DNA of 64,000 nt from Bacteroidetes bacterium GWB2_32_14 (GCA_001768235.1 MENK01000001.1:146267-210266); one strand, 5' to 3'. Positions 26,192-36,218 are shown, counted from the stretch's first letter. Numbers and translations: made by a program. The notes: generated by a model not told the origin, from the letters alone.

Positions 26192-28570
26192 ATGAATTTT
26201 TTCGATACTGTTGTAAAGATAAATAAAATTAAAGCCTTGAAAAGTACCCGATTTACAAATTATTTTTCCCGGTATTGTTCTTTATCAATTTATTTATTGA
26301 TTTTTACATTATTATTTTCGTGCAGTCCTGCCAGGCATGTACCCGAAGACAAGTATTTACTTGATAAATCAAAAATCAGAATTTCAAAATCCGACTTAAA
26401 AAAAGACGAATTAAAAATTTATATCAGGCAAAAACCAAATAAAAGAATTTTAGGATTACGGTTTCATCTTTGGTTATACAACATGTCAAACCCCAAAAAA
26501 GAAAAGGGAGTAAGCAATTGGTTACGCAGAATTGGTGAAGAACCTGTACTTTTCGATGAGTATCTTACTGAAAAATCAAATACCCAGCTAAATGCATTTT
26601 TAAATACAAAAGGTTATTATAACTCTACAGTTAAAGATTCAGTTATTTTTAACCGTAAAAAAGCTAAAGTATATTATTATATAAAACCTAATCAACCGTA
26701 CAAAATAAAAAGTCTTAATTATTTAATTGAAGACGAAGGAATTAAGCCGATCGTGATGACTGATACACCAAATTCACTAATTAAAATCGGGGATAATTTC
26801 GATAGAGACATGTTGCAAGATGAACGTAAAAGAATAGAAACACTATTAAAACAAAAAGGATATTTTAATTTTGATAAACAATATGTTTATTTTCAGGCAG
26901 ACAGTTCGTCACAGAACCTTACAGTTGATATTACGCTTGTTGTAAAACAATTTCAGCAAAAAGATACTTCAGAATTAAATAAAACATCGAATCATAAAAA
27001 ATATTATATTAATAATGTTTATGTATATACAAATTTCGATCCGCGTAAGTCATTAATATACAAGCAGGATTATTTTAACAGTTTCGATACCACCTATTCG
27101 AATGGAATTTATTTTATAAAACAAGCAGGCGAAAGATCAAGCAATAAAGTAATTTTTCAATCCAATTTTTTAAAAGAAGTTAGTTTATATAGTTTAGATA
27201 ATTCAAATAGCACTTTTCAACACCTCAATTCATTGAGATTATATAAACTTATTAATATTCAATTTAAAGAACTTTTTCCTTTAGCAAATGATAGTTTGGA
27301 TGTTGGGTATCTTGATTGTACTATTCAATTAACCAGGTTTAATCTCCAATCATATACAGTTGAGTTTCAGGGTACAAACTCTTCGGGTAATTTGGGGGTA
27401 GGAGGGAATTTACTTTATCAGAATAAAAGTTTTTTTGGCGGGGCCGAAATTGTTGATTTCAAGCTGAATGGCTCAGTAGAAACTTTAAACGAGCAAATCC
27501 AGAGAATAAACAATACTATTGAATTGGGGGGTGATATCACGGTGAGTATTCCCAAATTTATTCTTCCTGTATTCCGCGCCGAAGAGTTTAGTAAAAAATA
27601 TAAGCCCAAAACCCATATTTCTATTGGATATAATTACCAGGACAGGCCAGATTACAGGCGTACAATAGCTAATATAGCCTATGGGTATTCGTGGGATGGC
27701 AATAAATACAATAAACATATACTTCGGTTAATCGAACTAAATGCTGTTAAATTGCCTTATGTAACACAAGATTTTAAAGAATATATTGAAAAAACCCTGC
27801 TTTCATCAAGTTATGAAAATCACTTGGTTTCAGTAACAAATTATAGTTTTATTTTTAATAACCAGGATATTAAGAAAAATAAGGATTTTTATTATTTCAG
27901 GCTAAACTCAGAATTATCCGGGAATATACTTTCTGCAATAAGTGAAATTTCAAATTCAAAAACAAATAACGGTAGTTACGAGATATTTGGTTTACCTTAT
28001 TCCCAGTTTGTTAAATTGGATTTTGATTTTCGTTACTACCAGATTCTGAATGAAACAAATAATTTCGTGTACCGTATTTTTGTAGGTGCCGGAATGCCAT
28101 ATGGAAACTCATCTGCAATACCTTTCGAAAAAAAATATTTCTCTGGTGGGGCAAATAGTATCAGGGCATGGAGTGTACGTTCTCTTGGCCCTGGTTCATA
28201 TACCGGTGATACTATTTCTGACTATCCAAATCAAACGGCTGATATTAAACTTGAAGCAAATTTTGAATATCGGTTTAAATTGTTTTGGGTTCTCGAGGGA
28301 GCTTTATTTCTCGATGCAGGAAATATCTGGTCGATAAAAGAAGATAACCGCGAAGGGGCTTTCTTTAATAAAAACGAATTTTATAAAGAAATTGCAATTG
28401 GTTCCGGTTTAGGTTTTCGTTTCGATCTTTCATTTGTTATTCTTCGTTGTGATATAGGTATTAAATTAAGAGATCCTTCTCTCCCGTCAGATCAACGTTG
28501 GATTGTCGGAAACCGTGAGTTTGTGCGAAACGATCTTTCATTTAATATTGGTATCGGATATCCATTCTAG
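26192..28570 (+). CDS. tamL: TamL-like lipoprotein, BamA/TamA family
   Basis: About 792 residues. A hydrophobic stretch ends in a lipobox cysteine (IYLLIFTLLFSC, near residue 44), then POTRA-like domains to about residue 370, and a barrel with the conserved SGGANSIRAWSVRSLGPG and a C-terminal strand ending IGIGYPF. A lipidated TamA homologue is the mark of Bacteroidota TamL, which works with TamB in outer-membrane biogenesis. No tamB is adjacent. The frame is open upstream to 26159, but that ATG would overlap the divergent methyltransferase gene; 26192 does not. An in-frame TTG nearer the signal is also possible. Confidence 0.82.
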   Translation: MNFFDTVVKINKIKALKSTRFTNYFSRYCSLSIYLLIFTLLFSCSPARHVPEDKYLLDKSKIRISKSDLKKDELKIYIRQKPNKRILGLRFHLWLYNMSNPKKEKGVSNWLRRIGEEPVLFDEYLTEKSNTQLNAFLNTKGYYNSTVKDSVIFNRKKAKVYYYIKPNQPYKIKSLNYLIEDEGIKPIVMTDTPNSLIKIGDNFDRDMLQDERKRIETLLKQKGYFNFDKQYVYFQADSSSQNLTVDITLVVKQFQQKDTSELNKTSNHKKYYINNVYVYTNFDPRKSLIYKQDYFNSFDTTYSNGIYFIKQAGERSSNKVIFQSNFLKEVSLYSLDNSNSTFQHLNSLRLYKLINIQFKELFPLANDSLDVGYLDCTIQLTRFNLQSYTVEFQGTNSSGNLGVGGNLLYQNKSFFGGAEIVDFKLNGSVETLNEQIQRINNTIELGGDITVSIPKFILPVFRAEEFSKKYKPKTHISIGYNYQDRPDYRRTIANIAYGYSWDGNKYNKHILRLIELNAVKLPYVTQDFKEYIEKTLLSSSYENHLVSVTNYSFIFNNQDIKKNKDFYYFRLNSELSGNILSAISEISNSKTNNGSYEIFGLPYSQFVKLDFDFRYYQILNETNNFVYRIFVGAGMPYGNSSAIPFEKKYFSGGANSIRAWSVRSLGPGSYTGDTISDYPNQTADIKLEANFEYRFKLFWVLEGALFLDAGNIWSIKEDNREGAFFNKNEFYKEIAIGSGLGFRFDLSFVILRCDIGIKLRDPSLPSDQRWIVGNREFVRNDLSFNIGIGYPF

Positions 28571-28599
28571 GTTTTATTAGAAATCTTCCATATACTCAA

Positions 28600-28631
28600 T
28601 TTCAAAAAGTGCTTTTTATTTTATAAATTTG
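28600..28631 (+). promoter_or_regulatory. promoter of class I aldolase gene
   Basis: -33 TTTC (28600-28603, one mismatch), 20-nt spacer, exact -7 TAAATTTG (28624-28631), about 35 bases before the start codon. Confidence 0.6.
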
Positions 28632-28666
28632 TAAAAAGAGTATTAAACACATAAATATTAAAGGTT

Positions 28667-29725
28667 ATGACTTATAACAAGATTGTTGAATTACTGGGAA
28701 AAGATGCAGATTATCTGCTGAAACATAAATGCCAGACCGTTGATAAGAGTCAGTTACATTTACCAGGGCCTGATTTTATCGACAGGGTTGTATATCACTC
28801 AAACCGAACTCCACGGGTATTAAATAACCTGGAACAAATGTTAAATCATGGACGGTTAGCTGGTACCGGTTACCTGTCAATATTGCCTGTTGATCAGGGA
28901 ATTGAACATACTGCAGGTGCGTCTTTTGCTCCAAATCCGGCATACTTTGATCCCGAAAACATTGTAAAACTTGCAATCGAAGGTGGTTGTAATGCTGTTG
29001 CTTCTACATTTGGAGTTTTAGCCTCTGTTTCCAGGAAATATGCCCACAAGATTCCATTTATGGTTAAAATAAATCATAATGAATTAATGACTTATCCAAA
29101 TAAATATGATCAGATTTTATTTGGTACAGTAGAAGAAGCATGGAATCTGGGTGCAAAAGCTATTGGTGCAACAATTTATTTTGGCTCAGACGAGTCAAAT
29201 CGTCAGATTTTAGAAGTTTCTGAAGCTTTCGAACGGGCACACGAGCTTGGAATGGTTACTGTTTTATGGTGCTATACCCGAAACGATGCATTTAAAAAAG
29301 ATGGTGTCGATTATCATACTGCATCAGATTTATCAAGCCAGGCAAATCACCTTGGCGTTACAATTCAGGCTGATATTATCAAACAAAAGCTTCCAACAAA
29401 TAATGGAGGTTTTAAAGCGATTCATTTTGCAAAAACAAATGAAAAGGTTTATACCCAACTAACAACAGATCACCCGATAGATTTAACCAGGTACCAGGTT
29501 ATTAATAACTATATGGGACGCTCGGGCCTTATTAATTCTGGGGGCGAATCAAAAGGTGCGTCTGATTTAGCCGATGCAGTTGCTACAGCAGTTATTAATA
29601 AACGAGCAGGAGGGATGGGCCTAATTTCCGGACGTAAAGCGTTCCAACGCCCAATGAAAGATGGTGTTGAATTATTAAATGCCATACAGGATGTCTATCT
29701 TGCTAAAGAAATTGATATAGCATAA
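28667..29725 (+). CDS. fbaB: class I fructose-bisphosphate aldolase (FbaB/DhnA type)
   Basis: This 352-residue protein matches the DhnA-type class I aldolases, Schiff-base enzymes that cleave fructose 1,6-bisphosphate in glycolysis and run in reverse in gluconeogenesis. [12 protein letters not shown] (near residues 75-86), [11 protein letters not shown] (near 128) and the phosphate-binding region [14 protein letters not shown] and [15 protein letters not shown] (C-terminal) are visible. It sits alone between a good promoter and a strong terminator. Full length. Confidence 0.93.
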   Translation: MTYNKIVELLGKDADYLLKHKCQTVDKSQLHLPGPDFIDRVVYHSNRTPRVLNNLEQMLNHGRLAGTGYLSILPVDQGIEHTAGASFAPNPAYFDPENIVKLAIEGGCNAVASTFGVLASVSRKYAHKIPFMVKINHNELMTYPNKYDQILFGTVEEAWNLGAKAIGATIYFGSDESNRQILEVSEAFERAHELGMVTVLWCYTRNDAFKKDGVDYHTASDLSSQANHLGVTIQADIIKQKLPTNNGGFKAIHFAKTNEKVYTQLTTDHPIDLTRYQVINNYMGRSGLINSGGESKGASDLADAVATAVINKRAGGMGLISGRKAFQRPMKDGVELLNAIQDVYLAKEIDIA

Positions 29726-29745
29726 ATTTTTAAACTAAATGTTTA

Positions 29746-29769
29746 ACAGGGCTTTTGCCCTGTTTTTTG
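29746..29769 (+). terminator. terminator of fbaB
   Basis: ACAGGGC and GCCCTGT form a seven-base-pair stem with a TTTT loop, followed by six T. Confidence 0.9.
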
Positions 29770-29843
29770 TTTCTTCTGCTTCTTAACTCCTTGATTTAGG
29801 ATTAAATATGATATTAATATTAAAAAAATTAATCTCTTTATAA

Positions 29844-30758
29844 ATGCTAAGTCGTAGATATAAAGAATATTTCTCTTTTACACGAAAAGAACGTAGGGGA
29901 ATTATTATCCTTGTTACCATTGTACTAATAATCGTAATTACCCGGTATTTTCTTCTAAATCAATCAAAAACTGAATTAAATCTTGAAAATACAGATTTCG
30001 CGGCAAAAGTGAAATCGTTCGAAGAATCCTTGGTTTTAAAAGACGTAACACCAAAATACAAAGATTTTGAAAATCCAGGAGAACAAGCATGGAAAGTACC
30101 CGAGAAATTTTTCAATTTTGATCCGAATACTACTACAGATGAAGAATTTATTTCCTTAGGGTTTAGTCAGAATCAAGTGAAAACAATTTTAAATTACAGA
30201 AGCAGGGGCGGAAGATTCTATAAAAACAGTGATTTATTAAAGATTTATGGAATTCCACAGGAACAATACAATATTCTGGAGAAATATATTGCAATAAACA
30301 ATAATCAAAAAAATGAAAAATACAATTCCGCTCAATATAAAAACGAAATGCAATTTCAAATTAAAAATATTGAAATAAACTCAGCATCCGATTCTGAATT
30401 AGTGTTTCTGAAAGGTATAGGTAAAACTTATGCAAATAAAATCTCCAAATACAGGAATCGTTTGGGTGGTTTTGTTAAAAAAGAACAATTGATGGAGATA
30501 ACCGGAATGGATACTGCACGGTATAATCAGTTTATTAATCAAATAACTATTGATACATCATTAATTGTAAAGTTGAAAATTAATACAGTTGAATATAAAG
30601 AACTAATTAAACACCCCTATTTAAATAAATACCAGGTTCAGGCAATATTAAAATACAGGGAGTTAAATGGCAACTTTAATTTTACTGATGAATTAGTTGA
30701 AAACAATTTGATTCCGATTGATGTTTATTTAAAAATAAAACCCTATTTAGAATTATAA
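29844..30758 (+). CDS. membrane-anchored helix-hairpin-helix protein
   Basis: This 304-residue protein has a basic N-terminus (SRRYKEYFSFTRKERRG), one transmembrane helix (about 20-36), and three helix-hairpin-helix-like units: near 90-145 (LGFSQNQVKTILNYRSRGGRF), 170-232 (INSASDSELVFLKGIGKTYANKI, typical ComEA HhH) and 240-300 (LIKHPYLNKYQVQAILKYRE). ComEA proteins of this fold bind DNA during uptake, but the N-terminal FTRKERRGI anchor form is common in Bacteroidota and of unknown role. No competence genes are nearby. Confidence 0.82.
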   Translation: MLSRRYKEYFSFTRKERRGIIILVTIVLIIVITRYFLLNQSKTELNLENTDFAAKVKSFEESLVLKDVTPKYKDFENPGEQAWKVPEKFFNFDPNTTTDEEFISLGFSQNQVKTILNYRSRGGRFYKNSDLLKIYGIPQEQYNILEKYIAINNNQKNEKYNSAQYKNEMQFQIKNIEINSASDSELVFLKGIGKTYANKISKYRNRLGGFVKKEQLMEITGMDTARYNQFINQITIDTSLIVKLKINTVEYKELIKHPYLNKYQVQAILKYRELNGNFNFTDELVENNLIPIDVYLKIKPYLEL

Positions 30759-30895
30759 TAAATATGTTTAAATATTTTTGACATTAGCTAAATTAAAGTG
30801 TATATTTATTTAGTACAAAAAAAACAATAAATCTGAATCGTAATATTCTCATTCTCAACATCAAGTAAAATAATATAAAATTTTTATTGATATTT

Positions 30896-30927
30896 TTTGA
30901 AAAGTGTGTTTTAAATTAATATTTTTG
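30896..30927 (+). promoter_or_regulatory. promoter of rpsU
   Basis: -33 TTTG (30896-30899), 20-nt spacer, -7 TATTTTTG (30920-30927). Both boxes are exact and the start codon is 23 bases downstream: one of the best Bacteroidota promoters in the window. Confidence 0.75.
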
Positions 30928-30950
30928 CGACTCTTAAAATTAAATTAAAT

Positions 30951-31142
30951 ATGATAGTAGTACCGTTAAAAGAAGGCGAAAACATCGAAAGAGCTTTAAA
31001 AAAGTTTAAAAGAAAATTTGAAAAAACTGGTGTTGTTAAGGAATTAAGAGAAAGACAAGCTTTTTCTAAACCATCCGTTCGAAAAAGAGAGCTTTTAAAG
31101 AAAGCAATCTATATTCAACAAATGCAACAAAAAGAAGAATAG
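30951..31142 (+). CDS. rpsU: 30S ribosomal protein bS21
   Basis: This 63-residue, very basic protein begins MIVVPLKEGENIERALKKFKR and has the bS21 pattern throughout, ending in a lysine-rich tail. bS21 sits near the anti-Shine-Dalgarno end of 16S rRNA; in Bacteroidota it helps occlude that sequence, which fits the scarcity of ribosome binding sites in this window. It is followed by the recombinase gene. Confidence 0.97.
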   Translation: MIVVPLKEGENIERALKKFKRKFEKTGVVKELRERQAFSKPSVRKRELLKKAIYIQQMQQKEE

Positions 31143-31212
31143 TAAATATAGGGTGAGTACTTTATATCCTTTCCCGGATATTTAATTACTTTTAATTTCA
31201 AAATTACCCTAT

Positions 31213-32097
31213 ATGTATAAAGAACTTTTTCTAAAATATTTACAATTCGAAAAGCGATTTTCGATAAACACTGTAAAATCATACAACAATGATTTAAACC
31301 AATTTACAGAGTTTATCGAAAATTCTTTTAATGTATTTAAACCAGAAGATTCTGATGAGAAAATGATCAGGTCTTGGATTGTAAGTCTAATGGAAAAAGA
31401 TTTTTCATCATTATCTGTAAATCGAAAAATTTCTACATTAAAAACTTTTTATAAGTTTTTACTTCGTGAAGGATATATCCAGATAAATCCTATGGATAAA
31501 GTTGTTTCTCCAAAAATCACGAAAAAAATCCCACTGTTCGTCGAGGAAAAGCAAATTGCCATTCTATTAGACGATTTTTCATTTGGCAATGATTTTTCAA
31601 GTATAAGAAACCGGACAATTATCGAAATGTTTTACAATACAGGGATAAGGTTATCTGAACTTATCGGAATTAAAAACAATGATGTTGATTTATATAACAA
31701 TACTATAAAAGTTCTTGGAAAACGCCAGAAAGAAAGAATAATTCCAATTCATTCTTCTTTTGCAAAATCGCTTAAACAATATATTGAATTTAAAAATAAA
31801 GAATTTAATGTATTTGAAAATGAGTTTTTCTTTATCACAGATAAAGGAACCCAATTATATGAAAAATTTGTATACCGGGTTGTAAATAAATACTTAAAAA
31901 TAGTAACTACTATTGAGAAAAAAAGTCCTCATATTTTAAGGCATACATTTGCAACTCACATGTTAAATCATGGAGCAAATTTAAATGCAATAAAAGAACT
32001 GCTTGGACATGCAAGTCTTTCAGCAACTCAGGTATATACGCACAATACGTTTGAAAAATTAAAAACTATTTATAAACAAGCTCACCCACGAGCATAA
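31213..32097 (+). CDS. xerC: XerC/XerD-type tyrosine recombinase
   Basis: This 294-residue protein has an N-terminal SAM-like core-binding domain (1-90) and a catalytic domain with the full set of residues: Arg in NTGIRLSELI (near 147), Lys in VLGKRQKER, His-x-x-Arg in HILRHTFATH (near 240), His in LLGHASLSATQVYTH and the nucleophile Tyr in that last motif. Xer recombinases resolve chromosome dimers at dif. The rpsU-xerC-hpf order is a normal chromosomal arrangement in Bacteroidota, so this is not a phage integrase. XerC versus XerD cannot be told with certainty. Confidence 0.88.
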   Translation: MYKELFLKYLQFEKRFSINTVKSYNNDLNQFTEFIENSFNVFKPEDSDEKMIRSWIVSLMEKDFSSLSVNRKISTLKTFYKFLLREGYIQINPMDKVVSPKITKKIPLFVEEKQIAILLDDFSFGNDFSSIRNRTIIEMFYNTGIRLSELIGIKNNDVDLYNNTIKVLGKRQKERIIPIHSSFAKSLKQYIEFKNKEFNVFENEFFFITDKGTQLYEKFVYRVVNKYLKIVTTIEKKSPHILRHTFATHMLNHGANLNAIKELLGHASLSATQVYTHNTFEKLKTIYKQAHPRA

Positions 32098-32114
32098 ATA
32101 ATGGAGGAATTACC

Positions 32115-32414
32115 ATGGACATTAAAATTCATTCAGTTCATTTTGATGCTGACAAAAAATTAGTAGATTTTGTAAATAATAAAGTTAAAAAATTTGTTCA
32201 GGTTTATGATAACATTATCGAGGCTGAAGTTTTCTTACGTCTTGAAAAAGATCAAAGTGCAGAAAATAAAATTACCGAAATAAAACTACGTATTCCGGGT
32301 AATGATTTATTTGCAAAAAAGAAAACAAAATCGTTTGAAGAATCTACTGATAATGCGATAGATGCACTAATACGCCAATTAAAAAAATCGAAAGAGAAGC
32401 AACGAGGGATGTAA
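32115..32414 (+). CDS. hpf: ribosome hibernation-promoting factor (short form)
   Basis: This 99-residue protein is a short HPF/RaiA: MDIKIHSVHFDADKKLVDFV at the N-terminus, a basic middle helix and the AIDALIRQLKKSKEK C-terminus. It binds in the tRNA channel of the 30S subunit and inactivates ribosomes in stationary phase. An unusually good ribosome binding site for this genome (GGAGG, 10 bases upstream) fixes the start. It follows the recombinase gene by 17 bases. Confidence 0.92.
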   Translation: MDIKIHSVHFDADKKLVDFVNNKVKKFVQVYDNIIEAEVFLRLEKDQSAENKITEIKLRIPGNDLFAKKKTKSFEESTDNAIDALIRQLKKSKEKQRGM

Positions 32415-32447
32415 TATAAAAAAAAACGTAAAATTCATTTGATTTTA

Positions 32448-32478
32448 TTTGTGTTATAAATAAAAATTTATACATTTG
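32448..32478 (+). promoter_or_regulatory. promoter of the tRNA-tuf operon
   Basis: -33 TTTG (32448-32451), 19-nt spacer, -7 TACATTTG (32471-32478), both exact. The first tRNA starts 46 bases downstream. Confidence 0.75.
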
Positions 32479-32523
32479 CAAACCGATTTTGGAAGTATTT
32501 TCCAAAATCGGCGTTCTTTTATT

Positions 32524-32597
32524 GCCGATGTAGCTCAGTTGGCCAGAGCAGCTGATTTGTAATCAGCTGGTCGGGGGTTCGAATCCCTCCATCGGCT
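32524..32597 (+). tRNA. tRNA-Thr (TGT)
   Basis: The acceptor stem GCCGATG pairs with CATCGGC; the anticodon loop TTTGTAA gives TGT. D-loop TAGCTCAGTTGG and T-loop GGTTCGAAT are standard. CCA is not encoded. Confidence 0.97.
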
Positions 32598-32613
32598 CGG
32601 AAATGTTATTGTT

Positions 32614-32699
32614 GGGGAGATACCTAAGTGGCCAACAGGGGCAGACTGTAAATCTGCTGGCGTACGCCTTCGTAGGTTCGAATCCTGCTCTCCCCACCA
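32614..32699 (+). tRNA. tRNA-Tyr (GTA)
   Basis: Acceptor GGGGAGA pairs with TCTCCCC, the anticodon loop CTGTAAA gives GTA, and there is the long variable arm of a class II tRNA. It is the only tRNA here whose 3' CCA is encoded (32697-32699). Confidence 0.97.
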
Positions 32700-32706
32700 A
32701 CATTTT

Positions 32707-32779
32707 GCGGGAGTAGCTCAGTTGGTAGAGCATTAGCCTTCCAAGCTAAGGGTCGCGGATTCGAGTTCCGTCTCCCGCT
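32707..32779 (+). tRNA. tRNA-Gly (TCC)
   Basis: Acceptor GCGGGAG pairs with CTCCCGC; the anticodon loop CTTCCAA gives TCC. No CCA encoded. Confidence 0.97.
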
Positions 32780-32788
32780 CTAATCCCT

Positions 32789-32860
32789 GCCGATGTAGCT
32801 CAGGGGTAGAGCACTTCCTTGGTAAGGAAGGGGTCATGGGTTCAATTCCCATCATTGGCT
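32789..32860 (+). tRNA. tRNA-Thr (GGT)
   Basis: Acceptor GCCGATG pairs with CATTGGC (one G-T pair); the anticodon loop TTGGTAA gives GGT. Second threonine tRNA in the same cluster. Confidence 0.97.
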
Positions 32861-32926
32861 CAAATTTGAATGTTTTTAAAAGTGAATGTTATTATAAATT
32901 ATCTAATTATCTAATATTTTGGAGTT

Positions 32927-34114
32927 ATGGCTAAAGAAAAATTTGACAGGTCCAAACCACACGTAAACATTGGTACTATTGGACACGTAGACCATGGCAA
33001 AACTACTCTTACAGCTGCCATTACTATGGTTTTAGCTAAGAAAGGTTTGTCAGAAGTAAGAAGTTTTGATTCTATTGATAATGCCCCTGAAGAAAAAGAA
33101 AGAGGTATCACAATCAATACTGCACACATTGAATATCAAACAGCAAACAGACACTATGCTCACGTTGACTGTCCTGGACACGCTGACTATGTTAAAAACA
33201 TGGTTACTGGTGCTGCTCAGATGGACGGTGCTATCATAGTAGTTGCTGCTACTGATGGCCCTATGCCACAAACACGCGAACACATCCTTTTAGCTCGTCA
33301 GGTAAACGTTCCCAGACTTGTTGTGTTCTTAAATAAAGTGGATATGGTTGACGATCCAGAACTTATCGAATTAGTCGAAATGGAAGTTCGTGAATTATTA
33401 AGTTTTTACAAATTTGACGGCGATAATGCTCCTGTTATTAAAGGTTCTGCTTTAGGTGCACTTAACGGTGAAGCTAAATGGGAAGACAAAGTAATGGAGT
33501 TAATGGACGCTGTTGATACTTATATTGAATTGCCTCCACGTGAACGTGAAAAACCATTCTTAATGCCTGTTGAAGATGTATTCTCAATTACCGGCCGTGG
33601 TACTGTTGCTACTGGTAGAATTGAAACAGGTGTTGTAAATACTGGCGACGAAGTTCAAATTATCGGTCTTGGTGCTGATAAAAAGAAATCAGTTTGTACA
33701 GGAGTTGAAATGTTCCGTAAAATCCTCGATACAGGTGAAGCTGGTGATAACGTGGGCCTTTTATTAAGAGGTGTTGATAAAGACGAAATCAGAAGAGGTA
33801 TGGTTATTTGTAAACCAAATTCAATTACTCCTCATACAAAATTTAAAGCTGAAGTTTATATTTTGAAAAAAGAAGAAGGTGGACGTCATACCCCATTCCA
33901 TAATAAATATCGTCCTCAGTTTTATATCAGAACTCTTGATGTAACAGGTGAAATTATGTTGCCAGAAGGAACTGAAATGGTTATGCCTGGTGATAACTTA
34001 ACTATTATTGTTGAGCTAATTACTCCTGTTGCTGTTAACCAGGGATTACGTTTTGCTATCCGCGAAGGTGGTAGAACAGTTGGTGCTGGTCAGGTTACAG
34101 AAATTGTTGAATAA
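32927..34114 (+). CDS. tuf: elongation factor Tu
   Basis: This 395-residue GTPase delivers aminoacyl-tRNA to the ribosome. The G motifs are all present: [10 protein letters not shown] (residues 18-27), [12 protein letters not shown] (about 80-91), NKVDMVDD (about 135-142) and GSALGAL (about 173-179); domains 2 and 3 follow. It lies directly after four tRNA genes and before tRNA-Trp, the usual tRNA-tuf-tRNA-secE order. Antisense open frames over this gene are shadows. Confidence 0.99.
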   Translation: MAKEKFDRSKPHVNIGTIGHVDHGKTTLTAAITMVLAKKGLSEVRSFDSIDNAPEEKERGITINTAHIEYQTANRHYAHVDCPGHADYVKNMVTGAAQMDGAIIVVAATDGPMPQTREHILLARQVNVPRLVVFLNKVDMVDDPELIELVEMEVRELLSFYKFDGDNAPVIKGSALGALNGEAKWEDKVMELMDAVDTYIELPPREREKPFLMPVEDVFSITGRGTVATGRIETGVVNTGDEVQIIGLGADKKKSVCTGVEMFRKILDTGEAGDNVGLLLRGVDKDEIRRGMVICKPNSITPHTKFKAEVYILKKEEGGRHTPFHNKYRPQFYIRTLDVTGEIMLPEGTEMVMPGDNLTIIVELITPVAVNQGLRFAIREGGRTVGAGQVTEIVE

Positions 34115-34123
34115 ATCAGTATA

Positions 34124-34156
34124 AATAAAGATTCGTGAAATATTCGAATCTTTATT
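34124..34156 (+). terminator. strong hairpin between tuf and tRNA-Trp
   Basis: AATAAAGATTCG and CGAATCTTTATT form a perfect 12-base-pair stem with a 9-nt loop. No T run follows, so it may act as an RNase processing or 3'-end-protecting element as much as a terminator. Confidence 0.65.
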
Positions 34157-34160
34157 AAAC

Positions 34161-34233
34161 ACGGGTGTAGCTCAGCTGGTAGAGCAGTGGTCTCCAAAAC
34201 CAAAGGTCGTGAGTTCGATCCTTACCACCCGTG
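34161..34233 (+). tRNA. tRNA-Trp (CCA)
   Basis: Acceptor ACGGGTG pairs with CACCCGT, and the anticodon loop CTCCAAA gives CCA. It sits between the tuf hairpin and secE. Confidence 0.97.
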
Positions 34234-34251
34234 CAAATTTTATTAAAGAAC

Positions 34252-34443
34252 ATGAAACTTAAAATCTATTTTCAAGAAGCATTTAACGAACTTATACATA
34301 AAGTTTCCTGGCCTACATGGTCAGAATTGCAGAATAGCGCAATTGTTGTTATGATTGCTTCCTTAATCATCGCATTAATTATTTTTGTGATGGATATTAG
34401 TTTTCAAAATTTAATGGACATAATTTACAGTTTATTCTATTAA
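34252..34443 (+). CDS. secE: preprotein translocase subunit SecE
   Basis: This 63-residue protein has the short bacterial SecE form: an amphipathic N-terminal helix with the conserved [10 protein letters not shown] and a single transmembrane helix (about 30-50). It stabilises SecY in the translocon. The frame is open back into the tRNA-Trp gene, but the ATG at 34252 gives the normal N-terminus [11 protein letters not shown]. It is followed by nusG after 13 bases. Confidence 0.95.
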   Translation: MKLKIYFQEAFNELIHKVSWPTWSELQNSAIVVMIASLIIALIIFVMDISFQNLMDIIYSLFY

Positions 34444-34456
34444 TCTAAGAAGAAAC

Positions 34457-35002
34457 ATGGCTGAAGTTGAAAAGAAGTGGTATGTTCTCCGGGCTATTGG
34501 TGGAAAAGAAAAAAAGGTGAAAGAGTATATCGAGAGCGAAATAGCCAGACTTAAATTACAAGATTATGTTTCTCAGGTATTAATTCCAACTGAAAAAGTG
34601 TACCAAATCAGAAATGGGAAAAAAATTAGCAAAGAAAGAAGTTTTTTCCCTGGTTACGTTCTGATAGAAGCCGCTTTAGTTGGAGAAATTCCACATATCC
34701 TGAAAAATATTACCAATGTAATTGGCTTCCTTGAGTCGGAAGGTGACAACCCAACTCCTTTGCGTCAGTCTGAAGTAAATCGTATATTAGGTAAAGTTGA
34801 TGAACTAGCAGAAAGCGACGAAGAATTGAATGTTCCTTTTTTTGTTGGAGAAACTGTAAAAGTTATAGATGGTCCGTTTAATAGTTTCAATGGTGTTATT
34901 GAAGAAGTTAACGATGAAAAGAAAAAATTAAAAGTAATGGTTAAAATCTTTGGTAGAAAAACACCACTGGAATTAAGTTTTATGCAAGTCGAAAAAGAGT
35001 AA
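34457..35002 (+). CDS. nusG: transcription antitermination factor NusG
   Basis: This 181-residue protein has the NGN domain ([20 protein letters not shown] at residues 5-24; [10 protein letters not shown] near 63-72) and the C-terminal KOW domain ([20 protein letters not shown] near 129-148). It binds RNA polymerase and links transcription to translation or Rho. It is the general NusG, not the specialised UpxY type, as its place in the secE-nusG-rplK string shows. Confidence 0.97.
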   Translation: MAEVEKKWYVLRAIGGKEKKVKEYIESEIARLKLQDYVSQVLIPTEKVYQIRNGKKISKERSFFPGYVLIEAALVGEIPHILKNITNVIGFLESEGDNPTPLRQSEVNRILGKVDELAESDEELNVPFFVGETVKVIDGPFNSFNGVIEEVNDEKKKLKVMVKIFGRKTPLELSFMQVEKE

Positions 35003-35025
35003 ATTTTTAAGAACAAATTTAGATT

Positions 35026-35469
35026 ATGGCAAAAGAAATTGCTGGTTTAATTAAATTGCAAATAAAAGGTGGTGCTGCAAACCCATCTCCACCAGTAGGT
35101 CCTGCATTAGGTTCCAAAGGTGTAAATATAATGGAGTTTTGCAAGCAGTTTAATGCAAGAACACAGGATAAAGCCGGTAAGGTTATACCTGTGGTTATTA
35201 CTGTTTATAGCGACAAATCTTTCGATTTTGTAACTAAAACTCCTCCTGTAGCTGTTCAACTACTTGAAGTATCCAAATTAAAATCAGGATCTGCTGAACC
35301 CAATAGAAATAAAGTAGCTTCTATTACATGGGATCAGGTACGTGCAATTGCAGAAGATAAGATGGCTGATTTGAATGCTTTTACAATTGATTCAGCTATG
35401 AAGATGGTAGCCGGAACCGCCAGAAGTATGGGTATCACTGTAAAAGGTGATTTTCCGGGTAATAAATAA
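35026..35469 (+). CDS. rplK: 50S ribosomal protein uL11
   Basis: This 147-residue protein has the uL11 N-terminal domain ([20 protein letters not shown]) and the rRNA-binding C-terminal domain with [10 protein letters not shown] near the end. It forms the GTPase-associated centre with 23S rRNA. It is the first gene of the rplKAJL set, 24 bases after nusG. Confidence 0.98.
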   Translation: MAKEIAGLIKLQIKGGAANPSPPVGPALGSKGVNIMEFCKQFNARTQDKAGKVIPVVITVYSDKSFDFVTKTPPVAVQLLEVSKLKSGSAEPNRNKVASITWDQVRAIAEDKMADLNAFTIDSAMKMVAGTARSMGITVKGDFPGNK

Positions 35470-35492
35470 TATCTAATATTTCGAAAGAAGTT

Positions 35493-36182
35493 ATGACAAA
35501 ACTTACTAAAAATAGAAAGATTGCCATCCAAAAGATCGATATTGGTAAACAATATACTATTGAAGAAGCATCAAACCTGGTAAAAGAAATTACTACCACT
35601 AAATTTGATGCATCAGTGGATCTTGATGTGCGATTAGGAGTTGACCCTAGAAAATCTAACCAAATGGTTCGTGGTGTTGTTACATTACCTCATGGTACTG
35701 GTAAAACAGCAAGAGTTTTAGTTCTTTGTACTCCTGATAAGGAAGAAGAAGCTAAAGCGGCAGGAGCCGATTATGTTGGTTTAGATGACTACATTGAAAA
35801 AATAAAAGGTGGATGGACAGATGTTGATGTAATTATCACGATGCCTCCAGTTATGGCAAAAGTTGGTGCTTTAGGTCGAATTTTAGGCCCTCGCGGTTTA
35901 ATGCCAAATCCAAAAACAGGTACTGTTACAATGGAAGTTGGTAAAGCTGTTGAAGAAGTTAAAAAAGGAAAAATAGATTTCAAAGTTGATAAATTTGGGA
36001 TTATCCATTCAGCTATTGGAAAAGTTTCTTTCGAACCTAAAAAATTGGTTGACAATGTAAGAGAATTTATTGCTATGGTTAATAAACTTAAACCATCTGC
36101 AGCAAAAGGAACTTATATACAGAGTGTTTACCTTTCTAGCACAATGAGTCCAGGAATTAAAATAGATACTAAATCTATTTAA
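35493..36182 (+). CDS. rplA: 50S ribosomal protein uL1
   Basis: This 229-residue protein shows the uL1 signatures [18 protein letters not shown] (about 44-61) and the [19 protein letters not shown] segment (about 128-146). It forms the mobile L1 stalk at the E site and represses its own mRNA in many bacteria. It follows rplK after 23 bases in the usual order. Confidence 0.98.
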   Translation: MTKLTKNRKIAIQKIDIGKQYTIEEASNLVKEITTTKFDASVDLDVRLGVDPRKSNQMVRGVVTLPHGTGKTARVLVLCTPDKEEEAKAAGADYVGLDDYIEKIKGGWTDVDVIITMPPVMAKVGALGRILGPRGLMPNPKTGTVTMEVGKAVEEVKKGKIDFKVDKFGIIHSAIGKVSFEPKKLVDNVREFIAMVNKLKPSAAKGTYIQSVYLSSTMSPGIKIDTKSI

Positions 36183-36218
36183 ATTCTAATTTGACATTAA
36201 AGAGTAAAAAATTTTATT

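Noticed and set aside
31213-32097. Tyrosine recombinase close to tRNA genes as a sign of an integrated element
   Set aside because: The rpsU-recombinase-hpf-tRNA-tuf order is a normal core arrangement in Bacteroidota, with no phage genes or duplicated attachment site seen.
32911-33283. Minus-strand frames over tuf
   Set aside because: Shadows of a highly conserved gene with strong codon bias.
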